Source: Rhizophagus irregularis (Eukaryota > Glomeromycota > Glomeromycetes > Glomerales > Glomeraceae). Taken from it: DNA of 64,000 nucleotides. Positions within the stretch are counted from its first letter, which is position 1. Every line of letters starts with the position of its first letter. A program made the translations under genes and the position numbers. Shown one piece after another: positions 23,830 through 35,691 of this stretch. The stretch is from contig NC_089440.1 of assembly GCF_026210795.1 (NCBI RefSeq), forward strand, positions 3,286,001 to 3,350,000, read 5' to 3'. The notes under the pieces are model-generated. The model was not told where the DNA came from. It searched no databases and worked only from the letters and a program-made list of their open reading frames with translations.

Positions 23830-24877
23830 TTATTTCTCCTGATTTTGATTATCAACATTTTCAAGAGCATACCTATAGAAATAAAAATAAGTAAGAAATA
23901 ATTGGATAAATCAATCAACAAAAGAAACTTACATTTTAACTTCAAATAATTCTTCCGGCATTCCATGTTGTATTTCTTCTTTTACAATTTTTAATCCAGA
24001 TTTTTGAAAAATTTTTTTATAAATTTCATCTGATCTGTGTAATTTATAAGGATATTTTAGCGAATAAATAATTAGTTAAGAATAAGTATATATATGTTAA
24101 TCATTTTAATTTGCAAATTTTTAAACGATAAACGTGCCTGGTAACACTACTATCAGTTTCATCAAATTGATAACCAATCACAGAAACATTCTCTTTAACT
24201 CCAATTAAACCTTTAGGTTTTAATCCTTTTTTACATCTCTCAAAAAATTTGATTAAGTCATCATCTTTTAAATGTCCAAGCACCCATTGACACCAAATTA
24301 AATCATATTTTCCTTCTTTCGGCATAAATTCTTGTAATCCACTGCAAATAAATTCTCCAATTCTACCTTCCTCTTTTTCTTTTTTAAGGAAATCATTTTC
24401 AGCTTGTTTAATAAATTTTGGCGTATATTCTACTAAGTCAACTTTTTTAAATATTCTTAACAAAAAATGTTTTGTCACTCTTCCTATACCAGCTCCACAA
24501 TCGCACGCATATTCATCACTTATTCTTGGGGAAGATATTATTCTATTACGTGCTCCTTTTTTCCCATATATATATTCACTAATAAATAACCTCGAACCTT
24601 CTACATCTATTTCATCTATTTCGCCATATCCTCCCAAAACTCCGTCTATTGTCGCTGGTTTTTCTGACCAGTACTCTATTATTATTTTATTTAGAAATTA
24701 ATTTTTATTCTCGAAAAAATGGCGTTTGAGGAAAAAGTTAACAATTTTACCAAGTGCATCAGTATACCAGTCCTCTTTTTGAAAGTCTGGAGTCTCTTTA
24801 TCTTTTGACTACAAAAAGAAATGTCAATAAGGTAAAAAAAAGAGAAATAAATTATATCTTACATTTTCTTCGCTCAT
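23830..24877 (-). CDS. Alpha-N-terminal protein methyltransferase (NTM1/METTL11 family)
   Basis: This family transfers methyl groups from S-adenosylmethionine to the alpha-amino group of proteins that start with X-Pro-Lys after Met removal. Phase-consistent minus-strand exons are 24877-24863, 24808-24751, 24675-24138, 24034-23933 and 23872-23830, giving 251 residues. Diagnostic stretches are WYTDAL, EYWSEKPATIDGVLGGYG, DCGAGIGRVTK (about residues 83-93, SAM-binding loop), YDLIWCQWVLGHL, and DETDSSVTRSDEIY, where the last R is formed across the junction at 24138/24034. That intron has a GC donor (CAG|GCACGT); without it the protein would end early and lose the family's C-terminal strand. The first exon codes only MSEEN. 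The gene is divergent from the membrane protein gene at 25389. Confidence 0.9.
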
Positions 24878-25388
24878 GAGTAAATGTCAACAATTGATAA
24901 TCCGCACGATAATCTCACGCGTCATTGTTTTATTAGACAAAACGTCGATCCTCACGTGACTTATTTGGACACTATTTATGCATAATGATAAAATACAACT
25001 AAGACAACTAAAAGCTTGGCAGTTTACAAGTTTACATCACATCGCAATAGGTAGGAAAAAATCTCTTGGCAACTCATTTCGCAATGCTACAATTCGATTT
25101 TTTTCAAGTTTGGTCAAACTAAATTTTATAAATGGACGTTGGACGTTAAGTGTCTATCCCTTATTTGTATAGTAGGATCTTAAAAAGGATTACAAACAAA
25201 TAGAACACAGAATAAATGAATAAATTAAGCCAATATTCATGTGCACAATTATAATGCATTGTAGATTACTCCTGAAGGAAATTTCGTCTGTATAAGCATT
25301 AAACAGTATAAGCCCATAAATGTATGAATTTTCTATTCTTTATAAATAAAAAAATGATTTTTTCATACCACCGCGTTAAGATAATATT
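24878..25388. promoter_or_regulatory. Divergent intergenic region between methyltransferase and membrane-protein genes
   Basis: The 511 bp between the two ATGs must hold both promoters. A CACGTGA site near 24953 is visible (E-box-like). A 64-codon frame at 24978-25172 shows no domain and is disregarded. Confidence 0.45.
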
Positions 25389-26502
25389 ATGTCTGAAAAA
25401 CCATTTCCAGTTGACGCGTTTCCGAAATCTCCATTTCCAGATGGTTTAATTAGTATTTCACTTTGGGATTTTGGTTCTTTTGAACCTCTTACTTATATTT
25501 ATTTTAATATAGCATTTGTTATAATTGCGTATCCGTTATATAGAATTATAGGCGGATTTTTTCGTTGGGAATTAGACGTTAAAACACCTTCAAATCATTT
25601 TAGTGACATGATGGCACTTGTTAGATATGGTTTTATCGTATTTGTTCTTGGTGGTTATGCAAGAACCTTCAAGTACGTAATTTCTTTTTTTATTAGTTTA
25701 TTAATAAACAGATAATAATCATTAAATTTTCTCTCGATTTATATACAGCTGGATTATGATATTATCTTTTTATCTTGCATTATTTGGATTTGCTTTATTA
25801 TCAGAACTTCCATTTGCAAAACAATCATTAATAACGTGGCGTAATTGGACAATTAAAATGTGGATGTTATTTGTAGCAGCAGTTGTCGCCGTATTAGTAA
25901 TGGCTGGATTTCACATTTATTTAGCTATACAACTAATGAATGTAAATAATTTTAGAGAAAAAAATGATGTATATATAGCTTGGTATTTAGGAAGTTTAGT
26001 AATACTCCCAATTTTAATGATGTTTGCATTAATTGCAAAACAAGAACAAAATACACGATTTTTAACAAAATTTTACTTAAAAGTGATAAGTATTTTTAAA
26101 AGGATGCCCAAAAAACAACAGCCACTAACAAACGAGAATGGATCAGAAACACAACAACAAACTGATACTGAAGCTCAAAATGCTACAACTGGAACGACTC
26201 CCGATGCAGAACCTGAACAGCCTCAACCTTATAACAAAGTGGCTAGAATTCATCTACATCATTGGCAAATATTTTATTCTTTAGCTTTTTTTACTAGATT
26301 TAATCATCCCATTTCTCAAGTTGTCGGTGGTATAACTTTAGGGATTTATACTCAAGGAATTGGAGCGTAAGTAAAATAAAATAATAATCATCGCCCATAT
26401 AGCTAAGGCTAATGGAGATATAATTTTCTTACTTTTTTTTTAATTTAATGAAATCATTATTTTTATAGGTATGGACCTGATAATTATCTAGAAGAAACAT
26501 AA
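25389..26502 (+). CDS. Conserved multi-pass membrane protein with LHHW motif, function unknown
   Basis: Exons 25389-25672, 25749-26366 and 26469-26502 join in phase to give 311 residues; the junctions read RTF-N-WIM and GIGA-YGPDNYLEE. There are roughly six to seven hydrophobic segments (for example YIYFNIAFVIIAYPLY, FIVFVLGGYA, MWMLFVAAVVAVLVMAGF, LVILPILMMFALI). A Q/T/E-rich loop (about residues 205-250) precedes the last conserved part, LHHWQIFYSLAFFTRF with the LHHW motif at about 264-267, then VVGGITLGIYTQGIGAYG. The paired histidines and the aromatic ring of conserved residues suggest a membrane or metal-site role, but I do not recognise the function. Confidence 0.85.
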
Positions 26503-29127
26503 ATAATACATTGCTTATAGAGATGGCCCTATAAATTTAATACTACGTGAAATCAACAGTGATTTCTAAAATGGTATAATATATTTAATAAATATCCATT
26601 GATTATTAATATTAAAATTATCATACAATTTTATAGAAAAAGAATTCAAAACTTACCTATGATATAATATAAAAAATCATAAATGATCTATATATAAAAA
26701 TAGAATAATCTGTTAACAGAATTTTAATAATAATACATGATACTTATTCTTAGTAATATTACACAAAAAAATATTTTTACCAAATAAGTATAAACCTAAT
26801 ATCTTTTAAGTTAAGATTTTACTTTATTTAATAATTATTATTTTATAAATAAAGAAATTTGAAATATAACAAATATAACTGAAATTAAAACATTTATTAC
26901 CAATTTATAAGTTTATTCCTATTTTTATATTTAAAAAGTTTATAAGTTATTAATTAAATTTCTCAATATAAAGTTAAAATAATGCATCCTTTGAACTTAA
27001 TAAAAGTTGTAAAACTAGTTAAAATATATGTAATATTAAAGTATATAATTAATTAATTAAATCAAAACTGTATATGAATTTATAAAAAAAGTAATAAACT
27101 ACTTATTAATAAAGAATTTGTTTAGAGTCAGTCACTGTGTGATATGTACGCAGTGCACATGATCAAAATTTTGCACACATCTTTTTTAGAAAGGATGTAT
27201 GGCATGTGCACAAAAAATTTTGAAATATCCTCATGTGATTGGATGCATATGTATTACAAGAATCCCGCTTACTTATAATAAAAGTCACCGTAGAAAATTG
27301 GCCTTTACTAATAGTTTTTACCTTACTTTTTTCTTAAATTCTATTGGTTAATTAGCTAAAAAGGAAAAAAATCATAACAATGTAACATAAAATTTACTTT
27401 TATAGTAGGATCTGCAAAGAATTTTATATATGATTTTTATCTTAGGCTTGGAGGTGACCTATCTTATAAGTAAGTGAGGTCCTGTATTACAGTACCTATT
27501 ATAGTAGTATAGCCATACCACTTTGCCGCACAGTAAGATTCAATAAATTGTGTGCTATCTGCACAGTAACTTTTTATTGAAAAATTAACACTGTTTAGAG
27601 TTGCTCTTTCTATATTGTATATTCTAAAAGTATCCATTTTAAAGGTTTTTTCCAAATATCTGCATATTATTGTAGCTTAAGTTTTCATCTTCTTTTATGA
27701 TTAGCAAGTAATATATTAGACCATTTTGTGTTAAACAAAGTATAATATAGTGAAAATAATAAAGCTTTGTATATTAAAAGTGTTTTTCTGCTAGAACTAA
27801 ATTTAAAGTTTTAATAAAGTACTTAAAATTATATTTAAAGTTAAAAGAAAATTATTATTTTTTTAATAAGATTATTTGAATTTATAGAAAATAAATGGAG
27901 ACATAATTTTTATTTAAAAAGTACATTTTATTTATAATTGTAATTTAAAAAAATGCTAACTATTAAATCATAATACTACAAATAGAATTTTGATAAAAAA
28001 TAATTTTTATTTATTTATTTTTTTTTTTTGCTAATCACAATACATTTACAAATTTATTAAAATACATATTAGTAATTATACAAAAATGTAAAAAACTAAC
28101 TATTTTAATATTATTAACTTGTAAATCATTTGTCATTTCTTTCAGAAATTTCATATATATACTATCAGATGTTTATACTTCATACTGGCTAATTAAATAG
28201 GTAATATATTAAATTATACATTATCTTAACAAATAAATGCCTGATGTTATTATCTGTTAGACTATAAAATTTAATAATTTTTATTTTACAACTATATACT
28301 GTATTTTTTTCAAAATTAATTACCTTTCAAAATTAAGTACTTCTAAGTTTTACCAATTTTTTGAACTTTGATAAAAAGATTTTTATATAAAATATTAGTA
28401 AAAAAACTTTTAAAATTAAGTACATCTCATAAGTTTTTTAATGACTAATTTTGAAAAAATATGGTAATTATATAAATATAATAAAATAATTATTTAATTT
28501 ATATCAATATAAAATTTTAGTTATAGCTAGTTTTTTTTTTACCTTTTATCCAAACTACCATTTTCTTCTATTTGAATTTCTTTTTAAAACAAAAATGCAT
28601 TAAACTATTAAAAATAATGTATAGTAAATATTTCTGAATATATATAAAGTTTTTATTTAAAGCTCTAAATGATCTGGATTAGTCTTGGTTGAAAAGTAAT
28701 TCAGGATCAAACCAAAAAAATTGCTTCATTTCAGTATCTAAATTATATTAAAAAAAATAATTAAGGATTGGTTTAATCCTATAATAAAAAATATTGTGAA
28801 AATATTTTTTAATTATAATTACTTTGAACAATGGTTCACAACATTTTTTTGTTATAATATTGCAAAAATATTTTTTAATTAAAATTACTTTGAAAAATAT
28901 TTTGCAATATTTTTTTCATTAAATTAATTATAAAAATGTTGCACTAGTTGAAAAAGGAATATTCAGTCTTAATACAATTTAGCTTATATTTGACTAAAAT
29001 TAAAAAATTTAACTTCAATTAATAATAATTTATGATTAGACATATATTCAACCTTGTTGAATTATGTTAATTAAACATTATGTGTTACACATTACGTGTA
29101 TTAAAAGTTTAAAAAAGGATTATTTTA
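26503..29127. other. AT-rich intergenic region
   Basis: No gene is supported. Weak inverted AT repeats occur, for example AAATATTTTTTAATTA-type arms at about 28790-28930 and TTTTTTTCAAAATTAA/TTTTGAAAAAA around 28300-28460, which look like AT-rich hairpin MITE remnants. Confidence 0.4.
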
Positions 29128-29345
29128 TTGCATTTTTTTTTAAACTTTTTTAATTTTCTTTTTTCCTCTTTCCCTTTCTTCATTTCCTTCCTTTATTTCC
29201 TTTCCTTTCGTTTCTCTTTCCTTTTTTTTCTTTTTTCCTTTCTTTCGTTCTTTTTTTCTTCCTTTCTCTTTTCTTTCCTTCATTCTTCTTTCCCTTCTTT
29301 TCCTTTTCCCTTATTCTTTTTCCCTTTTTTCTTTTCTTCCTATAG
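29128..29345 (+). repeat. Polypyrimidine tract (~215 bp)
   Basis: The plus strand is almost only C and T here, built from TTTCC, TTTCTT and CCTTTC words. It creates a spurious all-F/S/L open frame (29128-29385) that I do not accept as a gene. Confidence 0.85.
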
Positions 29346-29454
29346 CTTTAAAACTTTTTTGGTTATATGGTTTATGGTATTTTGAAGGTATATACCTTCG
29401 AATTTTTACTTTTTTTTAACGAAACATTTCACTAAGGTTTTCATTTTTTTCTTT

Positions 29455-30085
29455 TGTAGATCTAAGACATTCATTTAGAAGGCTTAGATGGACTTTTGAA
29501 GAACAAAAAAACCAAAGATTCGTAAATACGAATCTTGGTTTTTTTCTTTTTTTTAATATTATAAACGGTTATTAATAATTGTTCTTTTCTTTTTTTTTAT
29601 ATTCGGGTAGACTTCCAAATTTCGAAGAATAGAAAAAACCAAAATTCGTAAGTATATATGAATCTCGGTTTTATTTTTTTTATTTTTTTTTTAAAAAAAT
29701 ATTATGAATGGTTACTAATAACTGTTCTTTTCTTTTATTTTAGATTCGGGTGGACTTCTGAATTCTGAAGAACGGAAAAAACTAAGATTCGTAAGTATGA
29801 ATTTTAGTTTTATTTTTTTATTTATTTTTTTAAATATTATGAACAGTTATTAATAACCATTCTTTTCTTTTTTTTAGGTTCTAAAGGACTTCTGATTTTT
29901 GAAAAATAAGGAACCAAGGTTCGTATTATAAATTTTGATTTTATTTTTTTTATTTTTTATTATTTTAGAATGGTTTACTAACTGTTTTTTTTTTTATAGG
30001 TTCAGTGGACTTTTGGTGAATGTGAAACCAAGATTCATAAAAATCTTGGTTTTTTATTTTATTTTTATTTTATTATTATAGAATG
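29455..30085. repeat. Tandem array of about five ~115-140-bp units, each with a hairpin
   Basis: Each unit holds a segment like GGACTTnTGAAnAACnnAAA followed by a hairpin of the form AACCAAGATTCGTA / TACGAATCTTGGTT and then a poly-T stretch and GGTTA(c)TAATAACTGTTCTTTT. Hairpins are near 29505-29543, 29633-29672, 29774-29815, 29911-29945 and 30024-30057. Stems are conserved better than spacers: where one arm changes, the other often changes with it. Confidence 0.8.
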
Positions 30086-30090
30086 GTTTA

Positions 30091-30262
30091 CAGTCAAATC
30101 TTGATATAGCAAACCCTTGATATAGTAAATTTTTCAGACAACTATAATAAATTTTCCCTTACTATAACGAATTAACCAATTAAATCTTTTAAAATCTTCA
30201 TTATAGCCCTATAGCGAAGTTGAGGTTTGAAACCTAGAGTCCGTTATAATAAAGGTTAACTG
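30091..30262. mobile_element. 172-bp TA-flanked MITE, copy 1
   Basis: Ends are CAGTCAAATCTTGATATAG and its imperfect inverse (AAAGGTTAACTG). TA is at 30089-30090 and 30263-30264. A second copy of identical length is at 38914-39085. Confidence 0.88.
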
Positions 30263-31640
30263 TACAAAATTTATATATATAGTCGTCCTTCCCTATAGTC
30301 ACCCCTATATATTCACAACTTCTCTTTGGTCACATTATTCATTGGTCCCAATTTTTTATATATAAAATTACTTCTTTATAATCACAATAGTTTTATAGTC
30401 ATAATCATGCCAAAGTGTTAGCCCAAAGAAATAATAAACATAAGAAAAATTCCTTCTTTATAATCACTAACCAATTATAATAAGTTATAAAGTAATACAA
30501 ATTATCACCAGCAAATTATAAAGACTTCATAGACTTTATTTAATAAGTATAAAATCACGAGATTCGTATTTTAATAAAGCATAAAAACATGAGATATACG
30601 CTTTAATAAAGTAATACGTATTATGAAAATTGTGAAATTGTTTAAACTATAAAAATACCCGATATATAATAGTAGTCAAATTGGTATTTTTCCACAATTT
30701 CCTATCTCATTTTTTTTACAATGCCACCTAATCATTTGACAAAAAGATCCCGTACCTCTATTAGTTTTGAGATGAAAAAAGAAATATGTGAATATATGCA
30801 AGCAAATCCAAATAAAAAATAGACTGATATTGCTTTACACTTTAACACAAAATATTCTGGAAAAAATACTGACAGGTCAACTATTGCTAAAATATGGCAA
30901 GACTGAAACAAATGACTTGCAGTTCTTTCAAATTTTCAAACAACACATACTTTTCGCCAACAACCTGTTTTATTTCCAGAATTAGACAAAGCTATACAAC
31001 TTTGGACTTCATAGTTGTAACTGCTGGTATTCCTTTAAAAACATATGATTTTACAAGAAAAGGGTATAGAATTTGCAGGATCATTAGGAGTTGAAGACAA
31101 AATAAAATGCGGTAATGGCTGGGTACATAAATTCAAAAAACGTAATGGTTTTCATAAAATTAATTTTTCTGGTGAGGCGAATAGTGCACCGTTAGTTACA
31201 TTATCAGATAAACGTTTAAAATTGCAAGAGATTTTGACTAATTATAATAGGGAAGATATTTATAATGCAGATGAAATAGGCTTATTCTTCTGAATGGAAC
31301 TGAGTAAAACTCTTAGCACAGGCAAAATATCTAGCCGAAAAAAGGTAAAACATCAAGTTTACAAAGCAAAATTAGTTTTGCAATTTATTTATTTTATATG
31401 ATGCTTTTTTTCTTAAATCTACATTGTACATTAATTTAGGATAAAAATCGGCTCTCAGTTCTTTTTTATGTTAATGCCACTGATTCACACACAAGTTTCC
31501 CCCTCTTGTTATTGGAAAATCACTCAATTCCTGTTGCTTTAAAAATATTAATAAATCTGCACTCCCTGTAATTTACCGTACCAATTCAAAGGCTTGGATG
31601 AGATCTGATATCTTTATTGAATGGCTTCACTATCTTGATA

Positions 31641-31811
31641 AGGGCAGTGACAGATATTACCTAATATTCTAAGGGGAGGGGGGTAATTGAAAATCTTAGG
31701 TTACATATAGTATATACTATATAAGGAAATTATATATATAATATATCTTACCTGGAGGAGGGGGGTAAGCTCTTATAATAAACTGATATTAGGTAATATC
31801 TGTCATTGCCC
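31641..31811. mobile_element. 171-bp MITE nested in the pogo transposase
   Basis: Inverted ends AGGGCAGTGACAGATATTAC and (right end inverse) GGGCAATGACAGATATTACC are clear, with TA at 31639-31640 and 31812-31813. Removal with one TA restores a continuous reading frame through LHYLDNWF. Confidence 0.88.
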
Positions 31812-32072
31812 TAACTGGTTTCGTATGGAAAATTGAAATATTTTACTTATTATTGATAATGCGTAGTCTCATTTTAATCCAAAAACACTTGAAGATATTA
31901 CTAATAGAGAGATTCCAATTTCAAGTAATTTAAGTGAAAATAAGTGTAATAGTAGTGAAGAAGAAAATGTTGCTGAATCATCAAAATCTGCTCAAAATAG
32001 GATAAAAAACAAATCAAAAAAGAATAAAAAAAAACCTGATATTAAGCTTACTAACATAAAGCTTGTTTATCT

Positions 32073-32352
32073 ACACTGGTAAAAAAATGATTTATCCTAC
32101 ACATATCTTACACATATTGGGTACTCAAAATGTAGAAAATCATACACAAATAATACACATATCATACACATATCGGGTACTAATATATATATCATACATA
32201 TATCAGGCACGTATAGGTATACTATATATATAAGTACCCGATATGTATATGATATGTGTATTATTTGTGTATGATTTTCTACATTTTGAGTACCCGATAT
32301 ATGTAAGATATGTGTAGGATATGTGTAGGATAGACCATTTTTTTACCAGTGT
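32073..32352. mobile_element. 280-bp palindromic MITE with CACTGG ends, nested in the pogo transposase
   Basis: ACACTGGTAAAAAAATG at the left is mirrored by TTTTTTTACCAGTGT at the right, and the palindrome continues for more than 100 bp per arm (GGGTACTCAAAATGTAGAAA). The CACTG end resembles CACTA-type elements. The duplication is only 2-3 bp (CT or TCT). It interrupts the LVYL-PPNI stretch of the transposase. Confidence 0.85.
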
Positions 32353-33402
32353 CTTCCTCCTAACATCACATCTCATCTTCAACCTATAGATGCGGGAATT
32401 ATTCAAAGTTTTAAAGCCAAATATAAACGGAAATTTTGTAGATATTTGATTCATCAGTTTGATAGAGGAATTGATCAAGAAAAGTAAGTCTTAAAAAAAA
32501 AATATATATTTTTTTTGGAATTTATATTAATAATAAGGGATGTTTAATTAGAAATAAGCTAAATGTCAAAGAAGCTATTGACCAAATTGCCAAATCATGG
32601 AATAATGTTACAGAAATAACTATTCAGAATTGTTGGAAAAAAACTGGAATTCTTCCGTCTAATATAAATGAAGATGATATGGATAATATTACAAATGATG
32701 TGGACCAAGAGTCTGACTTTGAAGAAGAAATTGAATATCTTTTGAATTTGCTGGAAATTGATGATATATGTGATTATTTACAGGAATTTGATTCTTCTAT
32801 TCCAACTGAAGATATTCTTACCGATGAACAAATTATAAATCTTGTACACTTTGAAGAAAATGAAGATGATAGTGATACTTCTGATGAAAAAATACCTATT
32901 GTATTAACACAACAAGCAGTTAATAGTTTGCAAACTTTTATTAAATATTTTGAACAGCATGATGATTCAGCTCAATATAATACTAATGATTTACGTACTT
33001 TTCAAAAATATCTTCATTTGACAAAAGTTAAAGAAACCAATTCAAGAAGGTAGAATACACTTGATAAATTTTTGAATAATTAATATCTTTGTTATAGTTT
33101 TTTAATGATAAAATCAATTTCAGATAAATGTGTTCTATTTTTTTGTATTAATCGTAATATCTAATATTATAATAATAAATCATTATGCTTTAAAAAAAAA
33201 AGAATTTATTTTTTTTAAAAAAAAAAACGCTGATTCTTGTTGATGTTTTACTAACTTTAATTGGATAAAAAAATATAGTCACATTTTCTCATATCATTAC
33301 ATATATGTGACTATATGGAAGGATTCCGTTATAAGAACACTTTCTTATAATCACAGCACTTGACAGTCCCGAGACGTCTGATTATAAGGGAAGATGACTG
33401 TA

Positions 33403-34160
33403 TATATTTTTTTATCTCCTAAAGTGTTTTGCATTTAAATTTGCATGCAATTTTTAAAAATAATATTTAATTATTAAAAAAAATAAATTTATTAATAATT
33501 GAGATGGTACAAATTTTTTTTATGTTAAAAATCAAAATCATATTTAATTAATAAAAATAAATTTTGACGTTCAATCATGAAATTTATTAGTGATACAACT
33601 AAATTTAGTAATAATATTCATTTTTAAAATTTGCCGATTGGAAAAATATACTATATATAAAAATAAAAATTGATATTCTAAATATACTTTTTACTATCAA
33701 GTAAAGTTGTAAAGAAGATGAAATTACATATAATATATAATTTTAATAGCTTTATAATAAGTGCATGCTTAGTTTAATTTTAGAAATCTTAAAAAAAAAT
33801 ACATAATTTAGAAATTTTAATATGAAAAATATTTGTTAAAAAAGAAATAACATTTTTTCAATAAAATTACTGATGTTTTTTAAATAAAATAAAAAAAACA
33901 GCAGGTTATTTAGTGTAGTTTATCATATATAATAGTTTAAAGATAAAATATAAAAAAATAATACTAAAATTTTATCATGTAAAAATATCCAATTATTTCA
34001 TTATCCAGTGGTTATATAAGATTGTACAATAGTTCATTAGATTCATCTCATCAAGGCGCATCCAATGGTACTAGTTATATGTCTATAACATTAATATATA
34101 ACAAGTAATAGTAGTTTAAAGATTTATGAATTTTTTATTGATAATTTATTATACTTCTCC
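33403..34160. other. AT-rich gene-free stretch
   Basis: I see no gene; 34153-34160 (ACTTCTCC) is the left target duplication of the next element. Confidence 0.4.
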
Positions 34161-34583
34161 AGGACCCCAGATATCTCCAAAACAGGTCATAAGTCACACT
34201 TTCGGCAGATTAGCCCATTTTTCAGGGGGTTCAAAAAATCGTTTTTTGTAAATATCTCAGCATCTAGTATAATGTTTAGAATCATGTAATAGTTATTCGA
34301 ATAACTCGAGTATATTCGAGTATTTGAATAAGCATAGTGGTTATTTGAGTATTCATTTAGCCAGATATACACAAGACTACAATAAATTACCAGATTTCTT
34401 TAAAAATGCTTGGTAATTTTCATATTGCATGAAAGTTTATAAATTTCTGATGAAATCGTTCAAATTTTTTTTTATTTGAAAGCTAGTCCATTGTAGATTT
34501 TAAATTTTAAATAAAAAAAGGATATTTTATAGTATGGAAAAAAATTGTCTAATTGTTAATTATGACAGCCTTTTTTAGAATTA

Positions 34584-35691
34584 CAGTCAACTCTCTTTAT
34601 AGTCACACATTTGGGACAGTCCATATTTGGTGATTATAAAGAGATGTGACTATATAAAAAATTTCTTATATTAGTATATCATAATTCCGGCCAAAAATTA
34701 ACATAATTTTGGCCAAAATTATACTTAAAACTTTATTGTATCGTAACTCCTCCAATATTAATCGTAGAGAGATGATCTTACCGCCATTCGATTCGTCTTG
34801 ATGAGACGGTTCTAATGGTATAAAATACATCGAAATCCAATCACTAGATTAATTCCCGAAATTAAAAAAATATCAATGGTTTTTGTGTAATAACTCTGCC
34901 AATATTGATCCTAGAGAGACGATCTTACTACCATTCGATTCGTCTTGATGAGACGGTTCTAATGGTATAAAATACATCGAAATCCAATCACTAGATTAAT
35001 TCCCGAAATTAAAAAAATATCAATGGTTTTTGTGTAATAACTCTGCCAATATTGATCCTAGAGAGACGATCTTACTACCATTCGATTCGTCTTGATGCGA
35101 CGAATCTAATGGTATAAAATACATCGAAATCCAATCACTAGATCAATTTCCGAAATTAAAAAATATTAAATAGTTTTTAAGTAGTAACTCCGTCAATATT
35201 GATCATAGAGAGATGAGCTTACCACCATTCGATTCGTCTTGATGAGGCGATTCCAACGAGCTATTAATCGTCTTTTTACAATCACTAGGTACCGAGATAT
35301 TTAGCAAAATGTTAAATGGCGCAGTAAACGTAAATCAAGGAATATAATAATGCCGATGCTTAACATTTTGTTGAATAACTCATCAGCCAGTGATCGTAAA
35401 AGGATAAAACTACCACCATTCGATTCGTCTCAGTGAGACGATTCTAACAAGCTATGGTACATCTTTGTACGATTATTAGATGCCAAGTTATTTAATATAT
35501 TCTTTATATAACTGTGATTATAAACGGTTCTTTTTAATATAAGATTTTTGAGGATAGGTGTGATAGTGACTATAGATAGATTGTGACTATATAGGATAGA
35601 TTTTAATAATAAAGTGTTTTGAACATTCAACTGGTGTGACTATATAGTAGAATGTGACTATAACGGGAGTGACTATAGAGGGAGTTGACTG
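34584..35691. mobile_element. Nested set, level 4: pogo-like non-autonomous element carrying a 147-bp tandem array
   Basis: Ends are CAGTCAACTCTCTTTATAGT and (right inverse) CAGTCAACTCCCTCTATAGT, with TA at 34582-34583 and 35692-35693. The TIR pattern is related to the pogo element at 30280-33400. It has no transposase. Confidence 0.85.
34743..35450. repeat. 147-bp tandem repeat array
   Basis: TAACTC units start at 34744, 34891, 35038 and 35185, exactly 147 bp apart. A diverged unit starts near 35376. Units share AGAGAGAcGATCTTAC and CCATTCGATTCGTCTTGATG. Units 2 and 3 are almost identical. Confidence 0.88.

Larger units (their letters stand above)
30721..33053 (+). pseudogene. pogo/Tigger-type transposase (CENP-B HTH + DDE_1), broken
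   Basis: From the ATG at 30721 an N-terminal helix-turn-helix is recognisable (SISFEMKKEICEYM, DIALHFNTKYSG, STIAKIWQD), with one stop near 30820. A second, CENP-B-like DNA-binding part follows (FPELDKAIQLW, then NGWVHKFKKRNGFHK near 31117). The DDE core shows IYNADEIGLFF (about 31262, first D), LIIDNA-SHFNP near 31845 (second D, with a stop in place of one residue), and PNITSHLQPIDAGIIQSFKA near 32360 (third D), running across two MITE insertions. The C-terminal tail is acidic (32679-33053). Short introns may also be present (near 31350-31440). Confidence 0.85.
30280..33400 (+). mobile_element. pogo-like DNA transposon (~3.1 kb), decayed, with two nested MITEs
   Basis: Inverted ends are TAGTCGTCCTTCCCTATAGTC on the left and, reverse-complemented, CAGTCATCTTCCCTTATAATC on the right. 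TA is at 30278-30279 and 33401-33402. The interior codes for a CENP-B/Tigger-type transposase. MITEs at 31641-31811 and 32073-32352 are inserted in the coding region, so this copy is dead. Confidence 0.88.

Noticed and set aside
24978-25172. 64-codon plus-strand frame between two divergent genes
   Set aside because: It falls in the shared promoter region and has no recognisable domain.
29128-29385. 85-codon open frame of F/S/L residues
   Set aside because: It is the translation of a polypyrimidine tract, with no gene signals.
34743-35450. Regular repeats as a CRISPR array
   Set aside because: Units are contiguous 147-bp copies without unique spacers, in a eukaryotic transposon.
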